DNA of 64,000 nucleotides from an uncultured Prevotellaceae bacterium (GCA_947165675.1 CAMVBJ010000012.1:1-64000), one strand, 5' to 3'. Shown: positions 17,962-26,602, counted from the stretch's first letter. The notes: generated by a model from the letters alone, not told the origin. Numbers and translations: made by a program.

Positions 17962-19995
17962 CTAATTCGGTGTGCCGCTCAGGATGATGTCAATCAAGGC
18001 GTTGATGTCGGCGATGTTGATTTCTCCGTCACCGTTCACGTCGGCAGCGGTAGTGTCATCATTTCCGCCCAAGATGATGTCGATGGCGGCGTTCACATCA
18101 GCAATATTGACCTCAAGGTCACGATTCACGTCGCCCAGGAATATATCTTCCACAATCTGCCCGAAATACGGGTACCAGCGTTCATCGGCTTGGTAGGCAC
18201 CAGTCATCCCCTGTAGAACATGAAGTGTGCGACCTGAGTAGTCGCCATCATACAAATACCACCAACAACATGGATCACCGTACTCGTTCGATACTCTTAA
18301 GGGGTCAGCAATGTAGCTATACACATCCGACAGTCCAGTGCACCATTCGAACGCTTTGAAGTCAATTCTAGTCACCGAGTTGGGGATGACGATGCTGGAC
18401 AGTCCAGTGCAGCCACCGAACGCCTGTTGACCGATCTTAATCACCGAGTTGGGGATGACGATGCTGGTCAGCCCCGTGCAGCCAGAGAACGTATTGTCAC
18501 CGATCTCAGTTATCGAGTTGGGAATGACGATGCTGGTCAGCCCAGAGCAGTTACCGAACGCATGGATGCCGATCTTAGTTACCGAGTTGGGGATATCAAT
18601 GCTGGTCAGTCCACTGCATCCCTTGAACGCCATGAAACCGATAGCAGTTACCGAGTTGGGGATGACGATGTCGGTCAGCCCCGTGCGGCCATCGAACGCA
18701 TAGTCGCCGATCTTAGTTACCGAGTTGGGGATAATCGTGTTCTTGCAGCCAGCAATTAAAGTATTAGAGGCGGTCTCTATAATTGCATTACAGCCGTTGT
18801 GCGAATCATATCTTGGATTGCCACTTTCTACCACGATACTGGTCAGACCTGAGCACCAATCGAACGCCGTGCGGTCAATCCCAGTTACCGAATTGGGAAT
18901 GACGATGCCGGTCAGCCCAGTGCAGTCAGCGAACGCTTCGCCAGCGATAGAATCTACCGAGTTGGGGATAACGATGCTGGTCAATCCTCTGCAAAACACG
19001 AAAGTATCGCCACGGATAACAGTTACCGAGTTGGGAATATTGACGCTGGTCAGACCTGTGCAGTGTGCAAACGCCCCGGCACCGATATCAGTTACCGAGT
19101 TGGGAATGACGATGCTGGTCAGACCTGTGCAGTATCTGAACGCATCGCCAGTTATACTTGTGGTTCCATTTCTTAAAGTTATATTCGTTCCGCTTGGCAT
19201 TGTGCCTTTATACTTATAAGCGACCGTGCCGGCATAGACCAATCCGTCGGGCTGGTTATTGAACCATGGAGTATCATAGAACGCATCCTCGCCAATCTTT
19301 GTTACAGACTTGGGGATGTCCATGCTAGTCAGGCTCTCGCAGCAAGCGAACGCCCAATCACCGATATAAGTTACCGAGTTGGGAATGACGATGCCGGTCA
19401 GCCCAGTGCAGTCAGCGAACGCATAGTCAGAAATACTTAATGTTCCTTCTTTTAGTGTGATGCTTGTCCCCGGGGGCATTGTGCCTTTATATTTATAAGC
19501 GACCAATCCCGCATAGACCAATCCGTCTGGTTGGTTGCTATACCAACCAGTGCCAGAGAATGCCCCGTCGCCGATGGTGGTGACGGAGTTGGGAATGTTG
19601 ATCGTAGTCAGGAAGGAGCATTCACTGAACACCTCATCATCAATAGTAGTGACGGAGTTGGGGATGCTGATTTCGGTCAAACTCTTGCAGCGAGAGAACG
19701 CCCCGTAGTCGATGTAAGTAACGGAGTTGGGGATGTTGATGTCGGTCAAGTAAATGCAGCGAGAGAACGCCAAATCGCCAATGGTGGTGACGGCGTAGGT
19801 TGTACCGTCATGGGTGACGGTGGCAGGGATGGTTACTGAGCCTTTGTATTCATTATTACCAAAGGTGACGGTGGCGGTGGCGTTGATGCGGTTGATGTTG
19901 TAATAGATGCCATCGACCTCAATGTCGGCAGCCGTGGCTACGGCTGGCAACAGGAGAGCCAGCAGCAGGAGGATAGATGTCATTAGGTTTTTCAT
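17962..19995 (-). CDS. BspA-like LRR_5 surface protein with dockerin-like tail, largest array member
   Basis: Exported protein of 677 residues from ATG 19995. The frame is open upstream to 20085, but the start at 19995 gives a proper signal peptide (MKNLMTSILLLLALLLPAVATA) and lies just after the promoter. LRR_5 repeats are broken twice by the WYSNQPDGLVYAG / WFNNQPDGLVYAG module and once by NPRYDSHNGCNAIIETASNT. The tail has the GRTLHVLQG cap and two dockerin-like loops. It is the array member nearest the intact tRNA-Phe and ends in copy B of the tRNA-derived terminator. Confidence 0.9.
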   Translation of the reverse strand: MKNLMTSILLLLALLLPAVATAADIEVDGIYYNINRINATATVTFGNNEYKGSVTIPATVTHDGTTYAVTTIGDLAFSRCIYLTDINIPNSVTYIDYGAFSRCKSLTEISIPNSVTTIDDEVFSECSFLTTINIPNSVTTIGDGAFSGTGWYSNQPDGLVYAGLVAYKYKGTMPPGTSITLKEGTLSISDYAFADCTGLTGIVIPNSVTYIGDWAFACCESLTSMDIPKSVTKIGEDAFYDTPWFNNQPDGLVYAGTVAYKYKGTMPSGTNITLRNGTTSITGDAFRYCTGLTSIVIPNSVTDIGAGAFAHCTGLTSVNIPNSVTVIRGDTFVFCRGLTSIVIPNSVDSIAGEAFADCTGLTGIVIPNSVTGIDRTAFDWCSGLTSIVVESGNPRYDSHNGCNAIIETASNTLIAGCKNTIIPNSVTKIGDYAFDGRTGLTDIVIPNSVTAIGFMAFKGCSGLTSIDIPNSVTKIGIHAFGNCSGLTSIVIPNSITEIGDNTFSGCTGLTSIVIPNSVIKIGQQAFGGCTGLSSIVIPNSVTRIDFKAFEWCTGLSDVYSYIADPLRVSNEYGDPCCWWYLYDGDYSGRTLHVLQGMTGAYQADERWYPYFGQIVEDIFLGDVNRDLEVNIADVNAAIDIILGGNDDTTAADVNGDGEINIADINALIDIILSGTPN

Positions 19996-20030
19996 CTTCG
20001 ATTGTTTTTTCGTGTTAATAATTGCTGATG

Positions 20031-20038
20031 CAAAGATA
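20031..20038 (-). promoter_or_regulatory. Promoter -7 box for the first array gene
   Basis: CAAAGATA reads TATCTTTG on the minus strand, 36 bases before ATG 19995. It lies inside the longer open frame, which supports the shorter start. Confidence 0.75.
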
Positions 20039-20170
20039 AGTATCGTCTTGAAAGAAAACAAGCATTTTACCAGCAAAAGAGCCAATTGTCAAGAAAAAAA
20101 CGAAAAAGTGTCAAACGATTAGACAGTGAACAGCCCCTATTTTCCTGCTTTGCGTCCGTCCGTTGAGCTT

Positions 20171-20333
20171 GTTGCAAAACTCGACACGTTTTTTTAATCG
20201 GCCTAACGGCCGAGAAATTAAGCAAATTTTGTATAAAAAATTAAACAAAATCATTTTTTTTAATTTTATTTATAATTTTGTAAAATTTCTCGCGCTAAGA
20301 GCGATCTTCTTTTCGAGGTCTTAGTTTTGCAAC
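20171..20333. repeat. MITE-like element with GTTGCAAAACT inverted ends
   Basis: A perfect 11-bp inverted repeat (20171-20181 with 20323-20333) bounds an AT-rich, non-coding 163-bp segment. An inner hairpin (AATCGGCCTAACGGCCGA) sits near 20195. It lies between tRNA-Phe and the first array gene, and no transposase is attached. Confidence 0.5.
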
Positions 20334-20394
20334 AGCCACGGTGAGAAAAGGAAAACAAGCAATTCAGGTCACAGCCTCAATCACGTACTCATTG

Positions 20395-20431
20395 AACAAA
20401 AAAACGGCCGGCTGCGCGGGCAGTCGGTCGC
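20395..20431 (-). terminator. Terminator of tRNA-Phe (master copy A)
   Basis: The stem CCGGCTGC / GCAGTCGG with GC-rich extension is followed by seven T on the minus strand. This hairpin, together with the tRNA 3' end, recurs as copies B and C in the surface-protein array. Confidence 0.85.
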
Positions 20432-20446
20432 TCCGTGTTTTTGATG

Positions 20447-20518
20447 TGGTACCTCCGGGGATCGAACCAGGGACACGCGGATTTTCAGTCCACTGCTCTA
20501 CCACTGAGCTAAGGTACC
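20447..20518 (-). tRNA. tRNA-Phe (GAA)
   Basis: A full cloverleaf is readable on the minus strand: acceptor GGTACCT/AGGTACC, D-arm TTAGCTCAGTGGTAGAGCA, anticodon arm GTGGA-CTGAAAA-TCCGC with GAA at 20484-20486, and T-arm CTGGTTCGATCCCCGG. The discriminator base is A and CCA is not encoded. It is the anchor of the tandem surface-protein array. Confidence 0.97.
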
Positions 20519-20533
20519 TTTCAAAAGCGAGTG

Positions 20534-20541
20534 CAAAGATA
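20534..20541 (-). promoter_or_regulatory. Promoter -7 box for tRNA-Phe
   Basis: CAAAGATA reads TATCTTTG on the minus strand, 16 bases before the mature tRNA 5' end. Confidence 0.7.
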
Positions 20542-20582
20542 CGGCGAGTTTTTAACCTGACCAAATTTTTTGGCAAAAATTT

Positions 20583-22331
20583 TCAAAAATCTTTTTTAAT
20601 GGGCTTATCTTGGACATATAGAATCTTGCCTTGTGGATGGTAAAGGGCGAACCATCGGTTTTGCCAAACCATGCGGTAGCCATTGGTTTCCATATAGCGG
20701 ATGAGTGCATCCATCTTAGCTTGACTTAGGAACTTATCCTCTTGTGGATACGCTTGCAAATATTGGTCGCTGGGCTCGCTCCAGTAGGGGCCAAGGTTGT
20801 TGAACTTCTGCCGTAAGATAGCAGGATGCACACCACCCATTGCGTCAAGTCGGGCTGCCAGTGCCTCGGCACTGAGCAGCTCGGGCCATGAGCACCCGAT
20901 AGCAGGGACAGAACCAGTCATGTGGTTGATCATGGGGATGCTACCGTAACACAGGAGGGTGTCACCCTCATCGACAAACTGCATCAGTTCGGGTAACGTC
21001 TCGTTGATGATGCGGGCACGCTCGGGCGTGGTGCGAATGCCCTCAGCGCCATCCACCGAGACGATTCCTGCCGTCTTGTACCACAGGTGACCACCGTCAA
21101 AGTAGGCGCCCACAGTCAACGTCTGCAACAGCCCCACAACGACAAACGCCAGCGGGAAAACGATGTTGCCCCGTCGCAACCACAGGAGAGCAGCCACTGG
21201 TGCCGCCATCCATGCAATGATGCCACCATTGTTTGTCGCACCATCACTGCCCAACGGGAATACCAGTAGCATCAACAGGCCGAGCCATGCGGCAATAGCA
21301 CGAACTCCACCTTGTTTTATAATAATGTAAATAGTCCCCACAACACACATGACCCACAACGGGTGCATGATGTGAGATTGATGCCACATGAAGTAAAGCG
21401 TAACGGCAGCCACGAGTACATAAGCGCAATATCGTAGCAGTCCATTGTTGACATATCGCCTAACAAGCCACAAGATGACCCATAGTGCCAACATCTTAGC
21501 ACCCACCAGCAGACACTGTCCATAGAAAGCGACCATCTCCATCACCAGCCCACCAGCATTGTGGCTTGCAGCACCACTCCTGCCTGTAGCGACACCCACC
21601 AGGTCGGCTATATTCTGCTTAAAGACTTCCCAGTGGCCAAGGGTCATCATCAGTCCCACAATGGTCACCATACCGAATGCAATGCCCAGCAGCATCACGC
21701 CACATTGCCGCCAGCAGTCTTGCCAAGACCGCGGAGTGTAGAACTTGGCTACAAGCGGCATCATCACCAGGCAGCAAGCCAGCACATTAGGGATGCGCGT
21801 AAACGTGTTCACGCCCACGACTACGCCAGCCAGCAACAAGTGGCACCATCGGCCTCCAGTGAGTCCCCGATAGGTCAATGCCAGGACGACTACCCAGAGC
21901 AGGGCACTCAGCAGGTCGTTGTTAAACGTGAATGGGAAAGCCACCAGCGACGCCACCACCATGAGGTAGCCCAGGATGACCGCTGTGGCAGGCAGAATGC
22001 GCCGTAGCGTGCAAGCCAATATCGCCATCACGCCCACATTGCACAACACGCCGGCAACGCGCATCGCCATCCACTTGCCACCCGCGGGCAACAAGGCATT
22101 GAGCACGCCTCCCACCACACCGCTCAGGTAGTACATGAAGTTGTACTCCACGGACTGGGGGTGCTTGAAGATGTTGTCAAAGAAAGTGAGGTAATAGCCC
22201 GAGTCACACAGGTCGATGCCAAAAGAGGCCACCACCAGTTGCCACAACGTCAGCACCACAATGACCACCGTCACTGTGGTGCCATAGTGGCTATTGATCC
22301 ATCCCTTGATATGTTGTAACAGTCTCATCAC
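20583..22331 (-). CDS. Polytopic membrane protein resembling GT-C glycosyltransferases
   Basis: Protein of 582 residues with about ten to twelve hydrophobic helices in the first 410 residues and a soluble C-terminal domain. An acidic motif after the first helix (GIDLCDSGYYLTFFDNIF) sits where GT-C fold enzymes using polyprenyl-phosphate sugars carry their catalytic aspartate. This suggests sugar transfer to lipid, protein or cell wall in the periplasm, but the family is not securely identified. The promoter box lies 8 bases before the start, so the mRNA may be almost leaderless. The gene stands alone, upstream of tRNA-Phe on the same strand. Confidence 0.65.
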   Translation of the reverse strand: MMRLLQHIKGWINSHYGTTVTVVIVVLTLWQLVVASFGIDLCDSGYYLTFFDNIFKHPQSVEYNFMYYLSGVVGGVLNALLPAGGKWMAMRVAGVLCNVGVMAILACTLRRILPATAVILGYLMVVASLVAFPFTFNNDLLSALLWVVVLALTYRGLTGGRWCHLLLAGVVVGVNTFTRIPNVLACCLVMMPLVAKFYTPRSWQDCWRQCGVMLLGIAFGMVTIVGLMMTLGHWEVFKQNIADLVGVATGRSGAASHNAGGLVMEMVAFYGQCLLVGAKMLALWVILWLVRRYVNNGLLRYCAYVLVAAVTLYFMWHQSHIMHPLWVMCVVGTIYIIIKQGGVRAIAAWLGLLMLLVFPLGSDGATNNGGIIAWMAAPVAALLWLRRGNIVFPLAFVVVGLLQTLTVGAYFDGGHLWYKTAGIVSVDGAEGIRTTPERARIINETLPELMQFVDEGDTLLCYGSIPMINHMTGSVPAIGCSWPELLSAEALAARLDAMGGVHPAILRQKFNNLGPYWSEPSDQYLQAYPQEDKFLSQAKMDALIRYMETNGYRMVWQNRWFALYHPQGKILYVQDKPIKKDF

Positions 22332-22338
22332 AATGTGA

Positions 22339-22346
22339 CAAAGGTA
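22339..22346 (-). promoter_or_regulatory. Promoter -7 box very close to a start codon
   Basis: CAAAGGTA reads TACCTTTG on the minus strand. Only seven bases separate it from ATG 22331, implying a leaderless or near-leaderless transcript. Confidence 0.6.
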
Positions 22347-22449
22347 GCAAAAAAAATCGCGCCCAGCAGTGCCGCCCCATTTTTTTTATCAGTTTCATAC
22401 CCACGAGAACAAAAAAAGCAGTAAATTCGCACTGATAATCAAACCTGAC

Positions 22450-22514
22450 GACTAGCAACTAATGACTAATGACTAACGACTAATGACTAGCGACTAATTA
22501 GTGACTAGCGACTA
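22450..22514. repeat. Degenerate heptamer tandem repeat (GACTARY) upstream of DUF2851 gene
   Basis: About nine copies of a 7-bp unit (GACTAGC, GACTAAT, GACTAAC), broken by one TAGT insertion, end 5 bases before the start codon at 22520. They fill the whole leader of the gene. Confidence 0.85.
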
Positions 22515-22519
22515 AAAAA

Positions 22520-23800
22520 ATGGAAGGTCTCTTACAATACATCTGGCAACACAAGCTGTGGCTCAGTGAGGACATGGTGACCAACGATGGTCGCCGTGTG
22601 CGTGTCCTTGACCCTGGCCTGTTCAACACCGACTCGGGACCCGACTTCTTCAATGCCAAGGTTGAGATTGATGGGCACACCTGGGTGGGCAACGTCGAGA
22701 TACACGTGCGTGCCAGCGACTGGAAGCGTCACCACCATGACGAGGACCCGGCCTACGACAGCGTCATCCTGCACGTCGTCGAGAAGGACGACGCTCCCGT
22801 CACCCGCATCAACGGCGAGCTCATCCCCCAGGTGGAGCTCAGGGTGTCGCCCCGTTTCAACGAATCCTATGACCGCCTGGTCAACGCTCAGGTGGAACTG
22901 CCATGCGCGTCACGCCTCAAAGAGGTTCCCCAGCTCATCATCACCGAGTGGATCGAGGCTTTAGCGTTCGAACGGCTGCATGGCAAGGTGGACCGTGTGC
23001 GCGAGCTCTACGACCGCTACCACGGCAGTTGGGAAGACATCTGCTATGCAATGCTGTCCAGGACATTGGGCTTCGGCATCAACAACGAAGCCTTTGAGCG
23101 ATTGGCGCGCGTCACGCCCCTGCGCCTGTTGCACAAGCACAGTGATTCCATCCTCCAGGTCGAGGCATTGCTCTTCGGCCAGGCAGGATTATTGAACGGA
23201 GCCCACGCCGATGACCCTTACTACCAGCAGTTGATGCGGGAATACGCCTTCCTGGCCAACAAATTCTCATTGCGCCCCATCGAGGGCACGGCATGGCGCT
23301 TGTTCCGCAGCCGTCCACAGAATTTCCCCTACCGCCGCATCGCCCTGTTGGCCCAATTTGTCCAGGGCGGTTTCAACCTGATGAACGACATCATCCAGGC
23401 CAACGATACTCAAGCCTTGCGCCAACTCTTTGACATCGAGTTAAGCGGCTACTGGACGACACACTACTCATTTGGCAAGCCATCGCCCAGTGCGGGCCGT
23501 GCACTGAGCAAAAGCAGCATCGATATCGTGCTCATCAACACTGTTGCCCCACTCTATTATGCCCGTGGCGAGATGAATGATGACTACCAGATGACCGACC
23601 GTGCCATCGCCCTGCTTGAGGACCTGCGCCCTGAACAGAACAGCATTGTCACCCTCTTTGGCAAAGCCGGCATCAAGTGTGAGGACGCGCTCACCAGCCA
23701 AGCCCTCATTCAACTGCGTCGCAACTATTGTGAGGCCCGCAAATGCATCTACTGCCGTCTTGGCCACCGCCTCCTCGCCACCGACGCGCGCAATCATTAA
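22520..23800 (+). CDS. DUF2851 family protein
   Basis: Cytoplasmic protein of 426 residues, a family widespread in Bacteroidetes with unknown function. Typical stretches are the N-terminal LLQYIWQHKLW, DPGLFNTDSGPDFFNAKVEIDGHTWVGNVEIHV, and the Cys-rich end NYCEARKCIYCRLGHRLL. The middle (SDWKRHHHDEDPAYDSVILHVV) recalls a nuclease-like fold, which is only a suggestion. It lies convergent to the next surface-protein gene. Confidence 0.88.
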   Translation: MEGLLQYIWQHKLWLSEDMVTNDGRRVRVLDPGLFNTDSGPDFFNAKVEIDGHTWVGNVEIHVRASDWKRHHHDEDPAYDSVILHVVEKDDAPVTRINGELIPQVELRVSPRFNESYDRLVNAQVELPCASRLKEVPQLIITEWIEALAFERLHGKVDRVRELYDRYHGSWEDICYAMLSRTLGFGINNEAFERLARVTPLRLLHKHSDSILQVEALLFGQAGLLNGAHADDPYYQQLMREYAFLANKFSLRPIEGTAWRLFRSRPQNFPYRRIALLAQFVQGGFNLMNDIIQANDTQALRQLFDIELSGYWTTHYSFGKPSPSAGRALSKSSIDIVLINTVAPLYYARGEMNDDYQMTDRAIALLEDLRPEQNSIVTLFGKAGIKCEDALTSQALIQLRRNYCEARKCIYCRLGHRLLATDARNH

Positions 23801-23852
23801 CAACTGAATATTCTGAAAAGTCTGAGGCTAACGCTCTCGTTATTAAAACTCG

Positions 23853-23882
23853 GGTCAAAAGTCCACCAGTTGACTTTTGACC
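23853..23882. terminator. Bidirectional terminator between convergent genes
   Basis: A perfect 11-bp stem pairs 23853-23863 (GGTCAAAAGTC) with 23872-23882. Confidence 0.7.
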
Positions 23883-23915
23883 AGATAGTCTTTAGGAAAC
23901 CCTTAAATAAAACAC

Positions 23916-25277
23916 TTAGTTGCCGCTCAGGAGTTGGTCGATAAGGGCGGTCACGTCCTTGATAGTGACATTGCCGTCGCCGTCCACGTCGGCATGATAG
24001 GGATTGACCGAACCGTCATCTCCGCCTAGCAGATAGTCGATGACATGAGTCACGTCCTTTATGGTGACCACACCATCGCCATTCGCATCGCCACTATGCT
24101 CCATCTCGACCATCGTGCCAAAGCATCTGGCAAACTGCACCTCGGCCTGATAATCCTCTAATGTTCCCGCAGGCACATGCAGCGTTCGACGATCAACATT
24201 CATGGGATTGCGGTCAAAGATGTAGTTATATAACGTGACAAGTGATAAATCTGGCATATAGCAATACACATCATCCAATTGGAAGCAAGAATTGAATGCT
24301 CGAACTCCAATCGATGTGACCGAAGCGGGAATATCAATTTGACAAATCGAGGTGCAGTAGCAGAAAGCTTCCGTCGGGATATATGTGATTGTGTTGGGAA
24401 GGTGAACTGTCGTGAGCCCTCTGCACTCAAGGAAAGTGCCCATGCCAAGTGAGGTCACCGAGTTAGGAATCGTAATCGACTCCAACCCTATACAACCATA
24501 GAATGCCCACCCACCGATAGCCGTCACGGTATTCGGGATAAGCGTTGAACGGCAACCAGCAAACAGCGTATTGCTGGATGTCTCGATAATCGCATTGCAG
24601 TTGTCGCGGGAATCATACACCGGGTTATCGTCATCAACGGTGAGGTTGCGAAGATTGTAGCATTGGGCGAATGCTCTGAGGCCGATGGATGTGAGCGAGG
24701 CCGGTATGTCGATACCCTCGAGAACCCGGCAGCCATTAAAGGCATCCACACCTATTGAGACGAGGGTGTTCGGAAACTCAATACCCGACAGACTGGTGCA
24801 ATCAGCAAACGCAAATTCTCCCAATGAAGTCAACGAGGTTGACAAGGAAACGCTGGTAAGCGATTTACAGTCAGCAAAAGCATAATCATTGATAGAAACA
24901 ACCGAGTTGGGAATATCAATGCTGGTCAAAGCAGTGCAGCCCAAGAAAGCCCTCCAGCCAATGGATATAATAGTAGATGGGAGCGTAACACTTGTAAGTT
25001 CATTGCTGTACAAGAAAGCTTCATCGTCGATTGCCACGACCTCATAAGTATTACCTCCGTAATTGACCGTCTCGGGGATAACCACATCACCACTGTAGTG
25101 AGTTATCACAGGCTCCACGATGCCCTCATCATTGAAAAAGTAATCCGTGTGATTAGTGACCGTGACTTCTCCGCTATTCAGTAAATTGTAGTAGATGCCA
25201 TCGACCTCGAAGTCGTCAGCTACCATGGTCACTGTTGATGCAACCATCATCAGTAATACAAAGAGAATCTTTTTCAT
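23916..25277 (-). CDS. BspA-like LRR_5 surface protein with dockerin-like tail
   Basis: Exported protein of 453 residues with a signal peptide of about 20 residues (ILFVLLMMVASTVTMVA). A short beta domain with DGIYYNLLNSGEVTVTNHTD leads into about ten LRR_5 repeats. The shared insert NPVYDSRDNCNAIIETSSNT and the cap RRTLHVPAGTLEDYQA follow. The dockerin-like tail differs from that of the tRNA-linked array (DGVVTIKDVTHVIDYLLGG, DGNVTIKDVTALIDQLLSG), so this pair is a separate branch. It starts 33 bases after the next gene's stop and is probably its operon partner. Confidence 0.88.
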   Translation of the reverse strand: MKKILFVLLMMVASTVTMVADDFEVDGIYYNLLNSGEVTVTNHTDYFFNDEGIVEPVITHYSGDVVIPETVNYGGNTYEVVAIDDEAFLYSNELTSVTLPSTIISIGWRAFLGCTALTSIDIPNSVVSINDYAFADCKSLTSVSLSTSLTSLGEFAFADCTSLSGIEFPNTLVSIGVDAFNGCRVLEGIDIPASLTSIGLRAFAQCYNLRNLTVDDDNPVYDSRDNCNAIIETSSNTLFAGCRSTLIPNTVTAIGGWAFYGCIGLESITIPNSVTSLGMGTFLECRGLTTVHLPNTITYIPTEAFCYCTSICQIDIPASVTSIGVRAFNSCFQLDDVYCYMPDLSLVTLYNYIFDRNPMNVDRRTLHVPAGTLEDYQAEVQFARCFGTMVEMEHSGDANGDGVVTIKDVTHVIDYLLGGDDGSVNPYHADVDGDGNVTIKDVTALIDQLLSGN

Positions 25278-25310
25278 ATCGGGTTTTATTTCTTAATTGT
25301 GAGGTTATCA

Positions 25311-26159
25311 TTACTGAGCCCCGCTCAGGAGTTGGTCGATGAGGGCGGTGACGTCCTTGATGGAAACGTTACCGTCACCGTCCACGTCAGCATAGACTGA
25401 ACTATCATTACCTTCCAGCAAATCGTCAATCAAACTTGTCACATCCTTTATGCTCAACTTGCCGTCATTATCCACATCACCTATTCCCAATTCATCTTCG
25501 ATAGAGATAATCTTAGAAAACTTAGACCAAATCTCTGCCGCCATATACTTATGTAGAGACTCTCGAGGTACACGCAAAGTTGCTTTAGAATAAGAACTGA
25601 AACAATCTCCATAAATAACGCTGTTACCATTCTCCTCAAGTACTGGCGGTTCTATTGCTTCACAAATCACGTTAGTCAGGTTACTACACCAGCCAAAAGC
25701 AGATGGACCTATAGTCTCTACCGAACTTCCTAAAGTGACATCTGTCAGATCATAACAGAAAGAGTATGCTGCAGAAGCTATATACTTTACTGAAGCTGGA
25801 ATAACAGCCCTCGTCATATCCCTGCATCCATTAAAGGCCTGGAAGCCAATGGAGATGACTGTGTTGGGTATTTCCACATAATCTAAAGAATTAGACCACG
25901 CAAAAGCGTTATCCCCTATAGATACCACTGTATAAGTCACTCCACCATAAGTCACAGTTTCTGGAATTCTTGCGTCATACCATCCGGTATATGAGCCTAA
26001 GCCAGATTCTGGGTCATAATCAGAACCACCGTGAGTAACTTCAACGGTTCTTGAATCCAGCCTATTGTAATAAATTTCATTAACTTCAAATTGATAGGCG
26101 GTAGCAAGCGTTGATGAAAAGAGTCCCGTAATTAGGGTAAAAAGAATCTTCTTAATCAT
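25311..26159 (-). CDS. Short BspA-like LRR_5 surface protein with dockerin-like tail
   Basis: Exported protein of 282 residues, signal peptide about 1-21 (IKKILFTLITGLFSSTLATA). It has only about five LRR_5 repeats and a simple cap. The dockerin-like tail (DVDNDGKLSIKDVTSLIDDL, DVDGDGNVSIKDVTALIDQL) matches that of the 453-residue neighbour. The coding sequence is visibly more AT-rich than its neighbours. It is the first gene of a likely two-gene operon; no clear promoter box was found. Confidence 0.85.
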   Translation of the reverse strand: MIKKILFTLITGLFSSTLATAYQFEVNEIYYNRLDSRTVEVTHGGSDYDPESGLGSYTGWYDARIPETVTYGGVTYTVVSIGDNAFAWSNSLDYVEIPNTVISIGFQAFNGCRDMTRAVIPASVKYIASAAYSFCYDLTDVTLGSSVETIGPSAFGWCSNLTNVICEAIEPPVLEENGNSVIYGDCFSSYSKATLRVPRESLHKYMAAEIWSKFSKIISIEDELGIGDVDNDGKLSIKDVTSLIDDLLEGNDSSVYADVDGDGNVSIKDVTALIDQLLSGAQ

Positions 26160-26361
26160 AGTCTTATTTTTTAGTTAATAATCTGAACTTTTGACACATA
26201 GGAGTTTTTTATAATAGTGCGAATATATAGAGGCTCAAACTAAAAAACAAATATTTTCGGTGTAAAACTGAAAAATAATGTTTATTTTCAGAAAAACTGT
26301 CTAATATTTTTACATTTTAGGCACATACGGCAAAGAATAAGGGAAACGCACTACAAACAAG

Positions 26362-26397
26362 CGGATCACTTTAGCCAGTGTCAGCTATTGTGATCCG
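26362..26397 (-). terminator. Hairpin after the dockerin remnant
   Basis: A perfect 8-bp stem (CGGATCAC / GTGATCCG) with a 20-base loop and no strong T-run. The rest of 26160-26361 is AT-rich sequence with nothing recognisable. Confidence 0.45.
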
Positions 26398-26419
26398 TCG
26401 TTATAGTAATATGCCTACA

Positions 26420-26602
26420 CTAGTTACCGCTCAGGAGTTGGTCGATAAGGGCGGTCACGTCCTTGATAGTGACATTGCCGTCGCCGTCCACGTCGCAGTA
26501 GGCGGGAATCTCCTCACCACCGAGCAACTGGTCAATCAAGTTGGTCACATCGTTGATAGCAATGTTGCCTTTATCTCTTGAAAATAAAAACAGAGAGTCA
26601 AA
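26420..26602 (-). pseudogene. Orphan dockerin-like module, remnant of a surface protein gene
   Basis: The minus strand is open for 60 codons and encodes only the tail of a BspA-like protein: DKGNIAINDVTNLIDQLLGG, then DVDGDGNVTIKDVTALIDQLL and a stop. No start codon and no LRR part are present, and a stop codon precedes it at 26603-26605. The second module is nearly identical to that of the 453-residue protein. It is probably the 3' scar of a deleted family member. Confidence 0.8.
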
